DNA from: an uncultured Lachnospiraceae bacterium
Lineage (GTDB): Bacteria; Bacillota; Clostridia; Lachnospirales; Lachnospiraceae
Assembly: GCA_947385425.1 (NCBI GenBank)
Contig: CANDKY010000035.1
Location: 1-36,586, forward strand
Length of the DNA stretch: 36,586 bases
Reading direction: 5' to 3'
Below are positions 7,773 through 15,100 of the stretch, one piece after another (position 1 is the stretch's first letter; every line of letters starts with the position of its first letter). Made by a program: the position numbers and the translations under genes. Under the pieces are notes generated by a model. The model worked only from the letters and a program-made list of their open reading frames with translations. It did no database searches and was not told where the DNA came from.

Positions 7773-8330
7773 ATGGGTATTTCAGTGATTGGTAATTGTG
7801 CGAAGGGCAATTCCGGGCCACACATGTTTTATCGGAAGGCGGCGTTGCGGCAGCCTGGCCCAAACGGGTTAAAAAGTACACAGAAGAAATTAGAGCGTAT
7901 GCAAGAGGCGGGAAGCCAGATTGGATTCTGGGAAAGTCAGAAGGAAAGGCTTAAAGATTTGCAGTGCGATACTTTGGAGGAGATATCCAGGAAGTTAGAG
8001 ATGTTCCATAATTATGAGGATCAGATTGCGGCTGTTAAGGCGGCATACAACAGTGAGCAGATATGGCATGTTATGGATGAGGCAAGGGAAACGGGTGAAA
8101 AGATAGCGGAGGCAATCGAAAAGTCGGAGCCGAAGACACCGGAAGAACTTCAGAAGGAGGAAAGGGAAGAAATTACCGGTGTAGAGGAAGGCGTATTGGC
8201 AAAGATTTTGGATGATATTTTGGACGGTATGGAAGCGGAGGAAAGTAAGGAGGATTTTGACGGGGCAGAAGCGGAAACAGGCGGGAAGGATACGAAAGAT
8301 ATGACTGGCTCAGGGGAGGAAGGCAACTGA
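7773..8330 (+). CDS. Hypothetical acidic coiled-coil protein
   Basis: A 185-residue protein I do not recognise. The first 35 residues are basic and mixed (GPHMFYRKAALRQPGPNG), followed by charged helical sequence (about 35-165) rich in Glu/Lys with probable coiled-coil stretches, and an acidic Gly-rich tail. There is no signal peptide, membrane segment or metal-binding motif. GGAGG at 7762-7766 precedes the ATG at good spacing and codon use resembles the neighbours, so I consider it real. It runs opposite to the pfl genes and is followed by a two-way terminator, so it is transcribed alone. A link to formate metabolism would rest on position only. Confidence 0.65.
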   Translation: MGISVIGNCAKGNSGPHMFYRKAALRQPGPNGLKSTQKKLERMQEAGSQIGFWESQKERLKDLQCDTLEEISRKLEMFHNYEDQIAAVKAAYNSEQIWHVMDEARETGEKIAEAIEKSEPKTPEELQKEEREEITGVEEGVLAKILDDILDGMEAEESKEDFDGAEAETGGKDTKDMTGSGEEGN

Positions 8331-8414
8331 GCTTTTTGGGATCGGCAGGGGAATATGAGGACGGAAGTGAGGTGGATTTTTTGCTGTTTCGGGTGAAAAG
8401 TCTATCGTATAAAA

Positions 8415-8463
8415 CCGGACAGAATGTGATAATTGCTTTATCAGCATTCTGTCCGGCTTTTTT
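8415..8463. terminator. Bidirectional terminator between the hypothetical gene and the pfl locus
   Basis: CCGGACAGAATG (8415-8426) pairs with CATTCTGTCCGG (8445-8456) and is followed by a T-run on the plus strand. A-residues on the left give a T-run on the minus strand. It ends both the plus-strand gene and the minus-strand pfl operon. Confidence 0.9.
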
Positions 8464-8515
8464 ACCTCAATTATATCAGAATGATGTATATAGTACTTTA
8501 CCCTGGCGTACTGGT

Positions 8516-8752
8516 TTAGATAGCCTCATGGAAAGTACGGGAAATAACGTCTGCCTGCTGTTCCGGTGTCAGTTTGATGAAGTTAACGGCATAACCGGAT
8601 ACACGGATTGTAAGCTGAGGATAGTTCTCAGGATGTTTCTGGGCATCAAGCAGAGTGTCTCTGTTTAAAACGTTAACATTGAGGTGATGGCCGCCTTTTG
8701 TTGCGTATCCATCTAATAAATTTACAAGGTTATCAACCTGTGCATTTGCCAT
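8516..8752 (-). CDS. grcA: Stand-alone glycyl-radical domain of pyruvate formate-lyase (GrcA/YfiD-like)
   Basis: A 78-residue protein that is almost exactly the C-terminal domain of pyruvate formate-lyase. It contains [34 protein letters not shown], and the radical motif RVSGYAVNF with Gly53 as the expected radical site. It ends [12 protein letters not shown]. coli GrcA (YfiD) is a longer spare part that repairs an oxygen-cleaved complete PflB. Here the adjacent body has no such domain, so this protein is probably required for activity, not just repair. Body plus this domain (679 + 78) equals the length of an ordinary one-piece enzyme. AGGAGG precedes the ATG. It is the last gene of the operon, just before a terminator. 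Confidence 0.93.
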   Translation of the reverse strand: MANAQVDNLVNLLDGYATKGGHHLNVNVLNRDTLLDAQKHPENYPQLTIRVSGYAVNFIKLTPEQQADVISRTFHEAI

Positions 8753-8789
8753 TTTATTTTCCTCCTTAATTAATTATTAATGACATTGG

Positions 8790-8856
8790 AAATTTCGCTT
8801 TCGGCCCTGCAAAAGCTTTTGTATATAGTTTTTGCAGATGCCGGAAGCAGAAATTT
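8790..8856 (-). promoter_or_regulatory. Long stem-loop between the 67-residue gene and the glycyl-radical domain gene
   Basis: On the minus strand, AAATTTC..GCTT..CGGC pairs with GCCG..AAGC..GAAATTT, enclosing a second perfect stem, CTGCAAAA with TTTTGCAG. It fills most of the 129-base gap. There is no T-run, so it is more likely an mRNA stability or processing element than a terminator. It may raise the level of the small radical-domain message relative to the body. Confidence 0.6.
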
Positions 8857-8881
8857 GTTATGGCGTTTACCGTGCCTTTGA

Positions 8882-9085
8882 TTAGTGGTAATCATCCAGG
8901 CCCTGTTCCAGGGTCGGGACACTGCATGCCAACGGGGTTCTGGAGCAGTCCGTGCAGCCCATTGTCTGGACATTTTTGGATTCTTCCATGGAATTATCCG
9001 TATCAACATTCACATGGCCTACACCCTGCATCATACCGGCATCCAACATCTTGACGAGATCGTCAACCATTTTCTTGTCATCCAT
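8882..9085 (-). CDS. Small Cys-containing protein related to the start of the glycyl-radical domain
   Basis: A 67-residue protein. Residues 8-28 (DLVKMLDAGMMQGVGHVNVD) align with the opening of the glycyl-radical domain next door ([20 protein letters not shown]), sharing the L-V, L-D, G, H and N-V positions. After that it diverges. The [14 protein letters not shown] core is missing and the tail instead carries Cys44, Cys47 and Cys54 (GCTDC and PLAC), ending LEQGLDDYH. It therefore cannot hold a glycyl radical. It begins 22 bases after the catalytic body's stop, with a GAGGG ribosome site, and precedes the real radical domain. Possible roles are a docking or protective partner, a redox or metal sensor, or a regulatory decoy. 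All are inference. Confidence 0.75.
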   Translation of the reverse strand: MDDKKMVDDLVKMLDAGMMQGVGHVNVDTDNSMEESKNVQTMGCTDCSRTPLACSVPTLEQGLDDYH

Positions 9086-9107
9086 ATAAAACCCTCGTTT
9101 AAGTTAA

Positions 9108-11147
9108 TTAGTTTTTCAGGTCAAGTTCAATATCGCCTGCAAATACCTGATCCTCTTTACCAAGAGCACCGGGAATGATGGTGAAGGTATTGGAAATACC
9201 GTCCTGTGCATCTTTGAAAGGAAGTTTGGATACGGAAGACAGGGAAGCTACCGCGCCGTGGGTATCACGTCCGTGCATCGGGTTAGCGCCGGGTGCGAAA
9301 GGCTGGCCTTTCTTACGTCCGTCAGGTGTGTTGCCTGTTGCCTTACCATAAGTTACGTTAGAGGTAATGGTAAGGATGGAAGTGGTCGGGATACCGTTCC
9401 TGTAGGTATGGTGTCTTCTGATAGCCGTCATGAACTTGTGTACAATATCCTGTGCAATCGTATCAACGCGGTCATCATCATTGCCGTATTTCGGGAATTC
9501 GCCGGTGGTCTTGAAGTCAACGATAATGCCGTCTTCATCCCTTACAACTTCAACCTTCGCATATTTGATTGCCGATAAAGAGTCAGCTACGATGGAAAGG
9601 CCGGCAACACCTGTTGCGAAATATCTCTTAACATCCCTGTCGTGGAGCGCCATCTCAGCCCTCTCATAGCAATATTTATCATGCATGTAGTGGATGATGT
9701 TCAGGGTGTTAACATATACGTCAGCCTGCCATTCCATCATATCCATGAATTTAGCATAAACATCATCATAGTCAAGCACATCGCCGGAAACCGCGCGGTA
9801 TTTCGGCCCAACCTGTTTCTTTGTTACTTCGTCTACACCGCCGTTCAGAGCATAGAGCAGACATTTTGCAAGGTTAGCGCGTGCTCCGAAGAACTGCATT
9901 TCTTTACCGATTACCATGGAGGATACGCAGCATGCGATACCGTAATCGTCGCCGTGTGTTACTCTCATAAGGTCATCGTTCTCATACTGGATGGAAGAAG
10001 TCTGGATAGACATCTTTGCACAGTATCTCTTCCAGTTTTCAGGAAGCCTTGTGGACCAGAGAACTGTAAGGTTCGGCTCCGGGGAAGGGCCAAGGTTGGT
10101 CAGCGTGTGCAGATAACGGAAGGAGGTCTTCGTTACCATCGGACGTCCGTCTACGCCGACACCGCCGAGGGATTCTGTTACCCATACCGGGTCGCCTGCG
10201 AAAATCTGGTTGTATTCAGGTGTACGCGCGAATTTCACGCATCTTAATTTCATAATAAAGTGGTCAACAAACTCCTGGATCTGCTCCTCTGTGAAGGTTC
10301 CGTTTGCCAGATCCCTTTCTGCATAGCAGTCGATAAATGTAGAAGTACGTCCAAGGGACATAGCAGCACCGTTCTGTTCTTTTACGGAGCAAAGGTATCC
10401 GAAGTAGGTAGCCTGGATAGCTTCTTTCACGTTGGTTGCAGGTTTGGAAATATCGCAGCCGTAGGAAGCAGCCATTTCTTTCATCATCTTAAGGGCAACC
10501 ATCTGCTCGGAAAGCTCTTCGCGGAGGCGGATTACATCGTCCGTCATAACGCGGCCTGTGGAATCTTTCTGTGCCTGTTTGTCCTGGATCAGGTAGTCGA
10601 TACCGTAAAGGGCAACACGCCTGTAGTCGCCGATGATACGTCCGCGTCCATAAGCATCTGGAAGGCCTGTGATGATATGGGAAGAACGGCATGCCCTCAT
10701 CTCCTGGTTGTAAGCATCGAAGCAGCCGGCATTGTGTGTTTTCCTGTGTGTGGAGAAGAACTCGCTGATTTCCGGATCCACTTCATAGCCGTTATCGGAG
10801 CAGGCCTTCTCTGCCATACGGATACCGCCGTAAGGCTGTAAAGAACGTTTGAAAGGTTTGTCTGTCTGGAAACCTACAATAGTTTCTTTGTCTTTGTCAA
10901 GGTAGCCCGGACCATGGGAAGTGATCGTGGAAACAACCTTTGTATCCATATCAAGAACACCGCCTGCCTCACGCTCTTTCTTCTGTAAGTCGAGTACCAT
11001 ATTCCATAAATCTTTTGTGTTCTGTGTAGCTTCGGCTAAAAAGGATTCATCACCATCGTAAGGATGATAATTTTTCTGGATGAAGTCACGGACGTTAACT
11101 TCGGTTTCCCATTTGCCGCCTACAAAATCTTTCCATTCTGGTCTCAT
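9108..11147 (-). CDS. pflB: Pyruvate formate-lyase catalytic body lacking the glycyl-radical domain
   Basis: A 679-residue protein collinear with E. coli PflB (about 760 residues) from [20 protein letters not shown] to [24 protein letters not shown]. The catalytic pair Cys406-Cys407 is intact in GIACCVS, as are [17 protein letters not shown] and [11 protein letters not shown]. The protein stops after [10 protein letters not shown], exactly where the family continues into NLxxLMDGYF and the radical glycine. That missing domain is encoded separately at 8516-8752. The break is not a simple frameshift, because two further genes with their own ribosome sites follow. The enzyme converts pyruvate and CoA to formate and acetyl-CoA and would need the separate domain to dock. 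AGGAGG precedes the ATG at 11147. Confidence 0.95.
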   Translation of the reverse strand: MRPEWKDFVGGKWETEVNVRDFIQKNYHPYDGDESFLAEATQNTKDLWNMVLDLQKKEREAGGVLDMDTKVVSTITSHGPGYLDKDKETIVGFQTDKPFKRSLQPYGGIRMAEKACSDNGYEVDPEISEFFSTHRKTHNAGCFDAYNQEMRACRSSHIITGLPDAYGRGRIIGDYRRVALYGIDYLIQDKQAQKDSTGRVMTDDVIRLREELSEQMVALKMMKEMAASYGCDISKPATNVKEAIQATYFGYLCSVKEQNGAAMSLGRTSTFIDCYAERDLANGTFTEEQIQEFVDHFIMKLRCVKFARTPEYNQIFAGDPVWVTESLGGVGVDGRPMVTKTSFRYLHTLTNLGPSPEPNLTVLWSTRLPENWKRYCAKMSIQTSSIQYENDDLMRVTHGDDYGIACCVSSMVIGKEMQFFGARANLAKCLLYALNGGVDEVTKKQVGPKYRAVSGDVLDYDDVYAKFMDMMEWQADVYVNTLNIIHYMHDKYCYERAEMALHDRDVKRYFATGVAGLSIVADSLSAIKYAKVEVVRDEDGIIVDFKTTGEFPKYGNDDDRVDTIAQDIVHKFMTAIRRHHTYRNGIPTTSILTITSNVTYGKATGNTPDGRKKGQPFAPGANPMHGRDTHGAVASLSSVSKLPFKDAQDGISNTFTIIPGALGKEDQVFAGDIELDLKN

Positions 11148-11210
11148 TTTGAAAAGCCTCCTATTTTATTATAATATGATTGATTAATAAAGCACTAACC
11201 CTGTATCCTT

Positions 11211-11240
11211 ATTATAAGGGAAAAACAGTTGTAACGTCAA
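11211..11240 (-). promoter_or_regulatory. Promoter of the split pfl operon
   Basis: On the minus strand, TTGACG (11235-11240) is separated by 18 bases from a consensus TATAAT (11211-11216). This gives a leader of about 55-60 bases before pflB. It is a strong predicted promoter. Confidence 0.75.
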
Positions 11241-11249
11241 GCGACGCCG

Positions 11250-11267
11250 TGTACTTTTTTCTGTACA
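11250..11267. promoter_or_regulatory. Inverted repeat upstream of the pfl promoter
   Basis: TGTAC-N8-GTACA is a perfect short palindrome about 10 bases upstream of the pfl -35 box, a typical position for an activator. The binding protein is unknown. It matches neither the FNR nor the Rex consensus. Confidence 0.4.
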
Positions 11268-11332
11268 TTCGGTATGTTTTTCGCATTTATTATGTTAAAT
11301 TTTTGTGAAAATTATTAAGAAAAAAGAATAGG

Positions 11333-11361
11333 TTGAAAGAATGTGGATAAAGTATTATACT
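11333..11361 (+). promoter_or_regulatory. Promoter of the DUF1858 gene
   Basis: TTGAAA (11333-11338) is separated by 17 bases from TATACT (11356-11361). It is divergent from the pfl promoter. Confidence 0.75.
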
Positions 11362-11396
11362 ATAAGTTGTTTATTTTACAAAAGGAGGATAGGATC

Positions 11397-11588
11397 ATGG
11401 CGGATATTACCAAGAATACAACCATCGGGGAGGCATTAAGCATTAACCCTGATATTGCGCCGGTGCTTATGGAAATCGGCATGCACTGCCTTGGGTGCCC
11501 TTCCGCACAGGGAGAGACGCTGGAAGAGGCGGCTATGGTGCATGGGATCGATACGGAGGTATTGATGCAGAAGATTGCTGCGGTATAA
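11397..11588 (+). CDS. DUF1858 domain protein (ScdA N-terminal-like)
   Basis: A 63-residue protein consisting of one DUF1858 domain: [32 protein letters not shown] followed by [14 protein letters not shown]. The HCLGCP motif is the conserved cysteine pair of this family. The family is found alone or fused to ScdA/Ric iron-sulfur repair proteins and to hybrid-cluster-related proteins. A role in redox or Fe-S chemistry is suggested by the family, not shown. The frame opens at 11343, but AGGAGG just before the ATG at 11397 fixes the start. It is transcribed away from the split pfl operon from a shared intergenic region. Confidence 0.88.
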   Translation: MADITKNTTIGEALSINPDIAPVLMEIGMHCLGCPSAQGETLEEAAMVHGIDTEVLMQKIAAV

Positions 11589-11731
11589 GGGGTTGACGGC
11601 AATTTGTACAGCAGGGGCTGTTCACGGAATAATCGGTGCATATGGCATACGGAAATTTGCCCGGTGCCATTTGTGCATGTTATTTTGCGGCAGTTCCCGC
11701 CGTACCGTCACAGGCAGGCGGCTTTAGGGGA

Positions 11732-12328
11732 TCAGAGTTCCTGGCTCTTTATAATCTGGCGGATCGAGTCATAGAGATAGGGCTTGAGTATGTTGACGGG
11801 GACAGGATCTTCATAGAGGATACAACTGAAACAGGCGGCGTTGACCAGTTCCACGATCATGAAGATGAGAACCTCAGGGTTTTTATATTTCGGTTCCGAC
11901 TGTTCGAAAACGGAAGAGTAAATGTTATAAAAATCAATATCGGCAGCTTCTGAATATAACAGTTCGTTTTTAAAAATCCCCCAGCTTAAATTTTTGGATA
12001 TAAAATTCAGCAGTGTTTTATCTGTGCTGAATTGGTCGATGATATTGTCAATCAGAAAAATAATTCTGTCTTCCAGGGCTGTCAGGCCGGTCTGATGGAG
12101 GGCATCGCCGGCGATCCGGAAAACCTGGCTGGCCTTTCGGGCGATCAGTTTGTTGCGGATGTCATATTTGTCTTTAAAATATAAGTAAAAAGTGCCTTTT
12201 GCAACCCCGGCCTGTTCGACGATTTCAGAGATGGAAGTCTTGTTAATCCCCTGTTTCATGAACAGGTCGAAAGCGGTGTTCAGGAGGGCATCCTGTTTCT
12301 GTTTTTTGTTTTTGTCAATTTTTCCCAT
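11732..12328 (-). CDS. TetR family transcriptional regulator
   Basis: A 198-residue repressor-type protein. The N-terminal DNA-binding domain (about 10-58) is typical: ALLNTAFDLFMKQGINKTSISEIVEQAGVAKGTFYLYFKDKYDI. The C-terminal ligand domain (about 75-195) is not specific enough to name an effector. AAGGAG precedes the ATG at 12328. A 17-base palindrome 40 bases upstream is a good candidate autoregulatory operator. No drug-efflux or enzyme gene is adjacent or divergent, so its targets are unknown. The 143 bases between the DUF1858 gene and this gene's stop show nothing I can name. Confidence 0.93.
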   Translation of the reverse strand: MGKIDKNKKQKQDALLNTAFDLFMKQGINKTSISEIVEQAGVAKGTFYLYFKDKYDIRNKLIARKASQVFRIAGDALHQTGLTALEDRIIFLIDNIIDQFSTDKTLLNFISKNLSWGIFKNELLYSEAADIDFYNIYSSVFEQSEPKYKNPEVLIFMIVELVNAACFSCILYEDPVPVNILKPYLYDSIRQIIKSQEL

Positions 12329-12367
12329 AGCAGCTCCTTATGTGTGGTTGGAATGTACCTTTTTATA

Positions 12368-12384
12368 ATATACAATTTGTATAT
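12368..12384. promoter_or_regulatory. Candidate TetR operator
   Basis: ATATACAA-T-TTGTATAT has perfect 8-base half-sites around one central base. It lies just upstream of the TetR-type gene, in the position expected for self-repression. Confidence 0.6.
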
Positions 12385-12456
12385 GAAAATCAATCGTAAA
12401 CCTCATTCAAATAAGCCGCAAAAAAATCAGACGGGGTGCCGGAGGCGCGCATAGAG

Positions 12457-12481
12457 TGTGACATTGGAGAGTGAACTGTAA
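12457..12481 (+). repeat. Partial copy of the dispersed TTAATGACATT repeat
   Basis: TGACATTGGAGAGTGAACTGTAA closely matches the minus strand of 6746-6771, which reads TGACATTGGGAGTGAACTGTAA. Only the right-hand half of the element is present. Confidence 0.45.
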
Positions 12482-12539
12482 TTTTTTTCAGGCAGCACAG
12501 AGGTTTGATTTCCGGCCGGATGGAATCTTTGGCAGCAAC

Positions 12540-12859
12540 AAAGCGGATATCAATCTTTTCGATTAATATCCGCTTCTAAACTATGCTGTCCACTGGACGA
12601 TACCTCCTGTTCATAGATTTTCCAATATTAACTTTTTACCTCATATCCCTTCCACTTCTCATCCTGTACTGCCGTACCGTAACGGGTGATAACATTTTAA
12701 TCCGTTATCTTTAGCTGCTCGTTACATCTCCTGGTGTACTGAAATATGATTTTTGATAGAACTTCCGTTTACCGTACAATTTGTTTAAATTAAGTTTTCG
12801 GTGGACTGTACCTCGCTTTCTTTTATATTTTGCTGCATCTATATGAAATTTGTGTTTAT
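12540..12859 (-). ncRNA. Probable structured non-coding RNA, family not identified
   Basis: A fully consensus minus-strand promoter ends at 12866, and no convincing reading frame follows it. The predicted transcript of about 320 bases can fold into nested pairings, given here as plus-strand positions. GTCCAC (12588-12593) pairs with GTGGAC (12801-12806). TGTAC (12735-12739) pairs with GTACA (12774-12778). GTAACG (12679-12684) pairs with CGTTAC (12720-12725), enclosing GATAAC (12688-12693) with GTTATC (12704-12709). A 15-bp hairpin at 12541-12575 is the likely 3' end, although its T-run is weak. I could not match it to tmRNA, RNase P, SRP, 6S or c-di-GMP riboswitch motifs. The 3' boundary is approximate. 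Confidence 0.55.
12541..12575 (-). terminator. Hairpin at the probable 3' end of the RNA
   Basis: A 15-base arm beginning AAGCGGATAT pairs with one ending ATATCCGCTT (one C:A mismatch) around TTTTC. On the minus strand it is followed by TGTTGCTG, so the T-run is poor. It may be a weak terminator or simply the last stem of the RNA. Confidence 0.5.
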
Positions 12860-12865
12860 GATGTT

Positions 12866-12894
12866 ATTATATACGCCCGGTCCGGATTTGTCAA
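12866..12894 (-). promoter_or_regulatory. Consensus sigma-70/SigA promoter for the non-coding RNA
   Basis: On the minus strand, TTGACA (12889-12894) and TATAAT (12866-12871) are both exact consensus, with the ideal 17-base spacing. It is the best promoter match I found in the window, and no gene lies directly downstream. Confidence 0.85.
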
Positions 12895-13161
12895 TCTATT
12901 TTTGATAAAAAAATAATTTTTCTGAATTTTCTGGAATTTCTAAAATGGCAAGCGGCAATGTCCAATGGCATTAAGGTATATATGTTTTGTATGTATGGGG
13001 AAAACCGGCAGGAGGAAATATTTTCCGTCCCTAAAGTTTTCAAGCAAATTATCCGATAAAATAAAAATAACATAAAAAAGAAACCGGAAATGTTTTTTGT
13101 GTGAAAAGAGGCGGGGAAGGAAGAGGAAAAATTAATATTTTAAAAATTTAGCAAAACCCCT

Positions 13162-13189
13162 TTGAAAATGACGTACTTTAGGTTATAAT
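13162..13189 (+). promoter_or_regulatory. Probable promoter of the mbl-flagellar operon
   Basis: TTGAAA (13162-13167) is separated by 16 bases from TATAAT (13184-13189), with a leader of about 80 bases before mbl. The rest of 12900-13160 is AT-rich and I see no gene there. Confidence 0.65.
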
Positions 13190-13275
13190 GGCCTTGTATG
13201 TTTAGTTTGGCGAGCAATTGGTTAAGATTTAAGATAGATTGAAAATGAAAAATGACCATAGAAAGGGGTCCATAT

Positions 13276-14271
13276 ATGCAATATACAGATATCGGAATTG
13301 ATTTGGGTACGGCAAGCATTTTAGTATATATCAGAGGCAAAGGCGTAGTGTTAAAAGAACCTTCCGTTGTGGCTTTTGACAGGGATACGGAGAAAATAAA
13401 GGCAATCGGTGAAGAAGCAAGGCTGATGCTTGGAAGGACGCCGGGAAATATCGTGGCGGTCAGGCCGTTGAGGCAGGGGGTTATTTCCGATTACCATGTT
13501 ACCGAGAAGATGATGAAGCATTTCATCCAGAAAGCGCTTGGAAGGAAAACCTTCCGGAAACCGAGGATTGCCGTATGCGTACCCAGCGGGGTGACGGAGG
13601 TAGAGCAGAAAGCGGTGGAGGATGCGACGATGATGGCCGGTGCAAGGGATGTTTTTATTATTGAAGAGCCTATTGCGGCGGCAATCGGAGCAGGAATTGA
13701 TATATGGAAGCCTTGCGGCAATATGATTGTTGATATCGGGGGCGGCACGTCGGATATTGCGGTTATCTCTTTGGGCGGCAGGGTAGTCAGCGCTTCGGTA
13801 AAGATAGCGGGCGATGATTTTGACGAGGCGATTGTCCGATATATGAGAAAGAAACATAATCTGCTGATCGGTGAAAGGACGGCAGAGGATTTGAAGATAA
13901 AGATAGGTTCCGCGTATAAGCGGACGGAAGTGGATTATATGGATGTGCGCGGGCGCAACCTTGTGACCGGCCTGCCGAAGACGGTAAAAGTTTCTTCAGA
14001 GGAAATGGAAGAGGCTCTCAGGGAAACTACGGCCCAGATTGTGGAGACGATCCACAGCGTATTGGAGAAAACCCCGCCGGAACTGGCGGCGGATATTGCG
14101 GACCGCGGGATTGTGCTCACGGGAGGCGGCAGCCTGCTTCGCGGACTGGAGGATTTGATTGAGTCTAAAACCGGAATCAACACGATGACTGCGGAGGATC
14201 CGATGACCGCAGTGGCGATTGGCACCGGGAAATATGTGGAGTTTCTGGCAGGATACCGGGAAGAAAGTTAA
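13276..14271 (+). CDS. mbl: Rod-shape protein of the MreB/Mbl family
   Basis: A 331-residue bacterial actin that forms membrane-associated filaments guiding lateral wall synthesis. The actin-type nucleotide site is visible as DIGIDLGTASILVYIRGKGVV near the N terminus, NMIVDIGGGTSDIAVIS in the middle and GIVLTGGGSLLRGLE near the C terminus. The start at 13276 follows AAAGGGG at good spacing; the longer frame from 13252 would place that site inside the gene. Its position directly before flhO and flhP matches mbl in Bacillus (spoIIID-mbl-flhO-flhP), so I favour Mbl over MreB. No mreC or mreD follows. The family call is firm and the paralogue is inferred from gene order. Confidence 0.93.
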   Translation: MQYTDIGIDLGTASILVYIRGKGVVLKEPSVVAFDRDTEKIKAIGEEARLMLGRTPGNIVAVRPLRQGVISDYHVTEKMMKHFIQKALGRKTFRKPRIAVCVPSGVTEVEQKAVEDATMMAGARDVFIIEEPIAAAIGAGIDIWKPCGNMIVDIGGGTSDIAVISLGGRVVSASVKIAGDDFDEAIVRYMRKKHNLLIGERTAEDLKIKIGSAYKRTEVDYMDVRGRNLVTGLPKTVKVSSEEMEEALRETTAQIVETIHSVLEKTPPELAADIADRGIVLTGGGSLLRGLEDLIESKTGINTMTAEDPMTAVAIGTGKYVEFLAGYREES

Positions 14272-14302
14272 TTAGTGGAATGGCAGACAGAGGAGGAAAA
14301 CT

Positions 14303-15088
14303 ATGTTAAAAGGGCTGTACACTGCTTATACGGGAATGCTTAATGAGCAGCACCGTATGGATGTAATGACCAACAATTTAGCAAATGCATCGACAAACGG
14401 CTATAAAAAAGAGGGTGCAACGAGCCAGGCGTTCCGTGATGTGCTGACATATAAGATTAAGGATTTGTCGGAAGGTGCCGGGATTGCGAAGCCGTTAGGA
14501 TATAATAATTTCGGCGTGAAGATAGGGGAAGGCTATACGGACTATTCGGAAGGGCCGATCAGGGAATCGGACAGCCGGTTTGACCTTGCAATATCCGGCC
14601 CCGGTTTTTTTGAGATTTCTTATACGAATAAGGCGGGGGAGACATCCACGAAATATACCCGCGACGGGAGTTTTACGATGGATATGAACGGATACCTTGT
14701 CACACAGGACGGGGATTATGTGATGGGGACCAACAATGCCAGGATACGGCTCGATCCGCTGCTGGATTTCAGGGTGGATACAAGCGGCAATATTATGCAG
14801 GGGGAAGGGAATGCGCCGGTTGCCCAGATACGTATCCGGGATTTTGAGGATTATAATTATCTGTCGAAATACGGCGAGAATTTCTATGAGGCAGTGGACG
14901 GCGCCAGGCCGATAGATGCTGAGGATGCAAGGGTACATCAGGGGTATCTGGAAGGTTCTAATATATCGGTGGTTACGGAAATGGTTAATATGATTAACAT
15001 TTCGCGGGCTTACGAGACTAATCAGAAAGTGATTCAGACATATGACAGCTCTTTGGAAATTGCAGTCAATCAATTAGGAAAGTTATAG
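14303..15088 (+). CDS. flhO: Flagellar basal-body rod protein FlhO (FlgF/FlgG family)
   Basis: A 261-residue axial protein of the flagellar rod or hook, exported by the flagellar type III system. The N-terminal rod motif is LYTAYTGML..MDVMTNNLANASTNGYKKEG. The C terminus has the family's closing block QGYLEGSNISVVTEMVNMI followed by SRAYETNQKVIQTYD. AGGAGG precedes the ATG. It is 31 bases after mbl and 12 bases before flhP. FlhO and FlhP are distant FlgF/FlgG relatives, and the assignment to FlhO rests on order after mbl. Confidence 0.92.
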   Translation: MLKGLYTAYTGMLNEQHRMDVMTNNLANASTNGYKKEGATSQAFRDVLTYKIKDLSEGAGIAKPLGYNNFGVKIGEGYTDYSEGPIRESDSRFDLAISGPGFFEISYTNKAGETSTKYTRDGSFTMDMNGYLVTQDGDYVMGTNNARIRLDPLLDFRVDTSGNIMQGEGNAPVAQIRIRDFEDYNYLSKYGENFYEAVDGARPIDAEDARVHQGYLEGSNISVVTEMVNMINISRAYETNQKVIQTYDSSLEIAVNQLGKL

Positions 15089-15100
15089 GAGGAGTAAAAA

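Noticed and set aside
9108..9110. Premature stop or frameshift in a one-piece pfl gene
   Set aside because: The stop is followed by two genes with their own ribosome sites and starts, and the radical domain is intact 356 bases further on, so a single error cannot restore a fused gene.
9642..10841. Two plus-strand frames of about 200 residues inside pflB
   Set aside because: They run antisense to a strongly conserved enzyme, have no ribosome site and show no protein-like composition.
11287..11312. Rex or FNR operator between pfl and the DUF1858 gene
   Set aside because: TGTTAA and TTGTGAA are present but in direct, not inverted, orientation.
12540..12859. tmRNA, RNase P RNA, SRP RNA or c-di-GMP riboswitch
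   Set aside because: I could not find the characteristic conserved segments (tRNA-like CCA end, RNase P core, SRP tetraloop region, riboswitch core).
12891..13073. 60-residue minus-strand frame upstream of mbl
   Set aside because: It lies in AT-rich sequence, has no ribosome site or recognisable domain, and overlaps the promoter region of the non-coding RNA.
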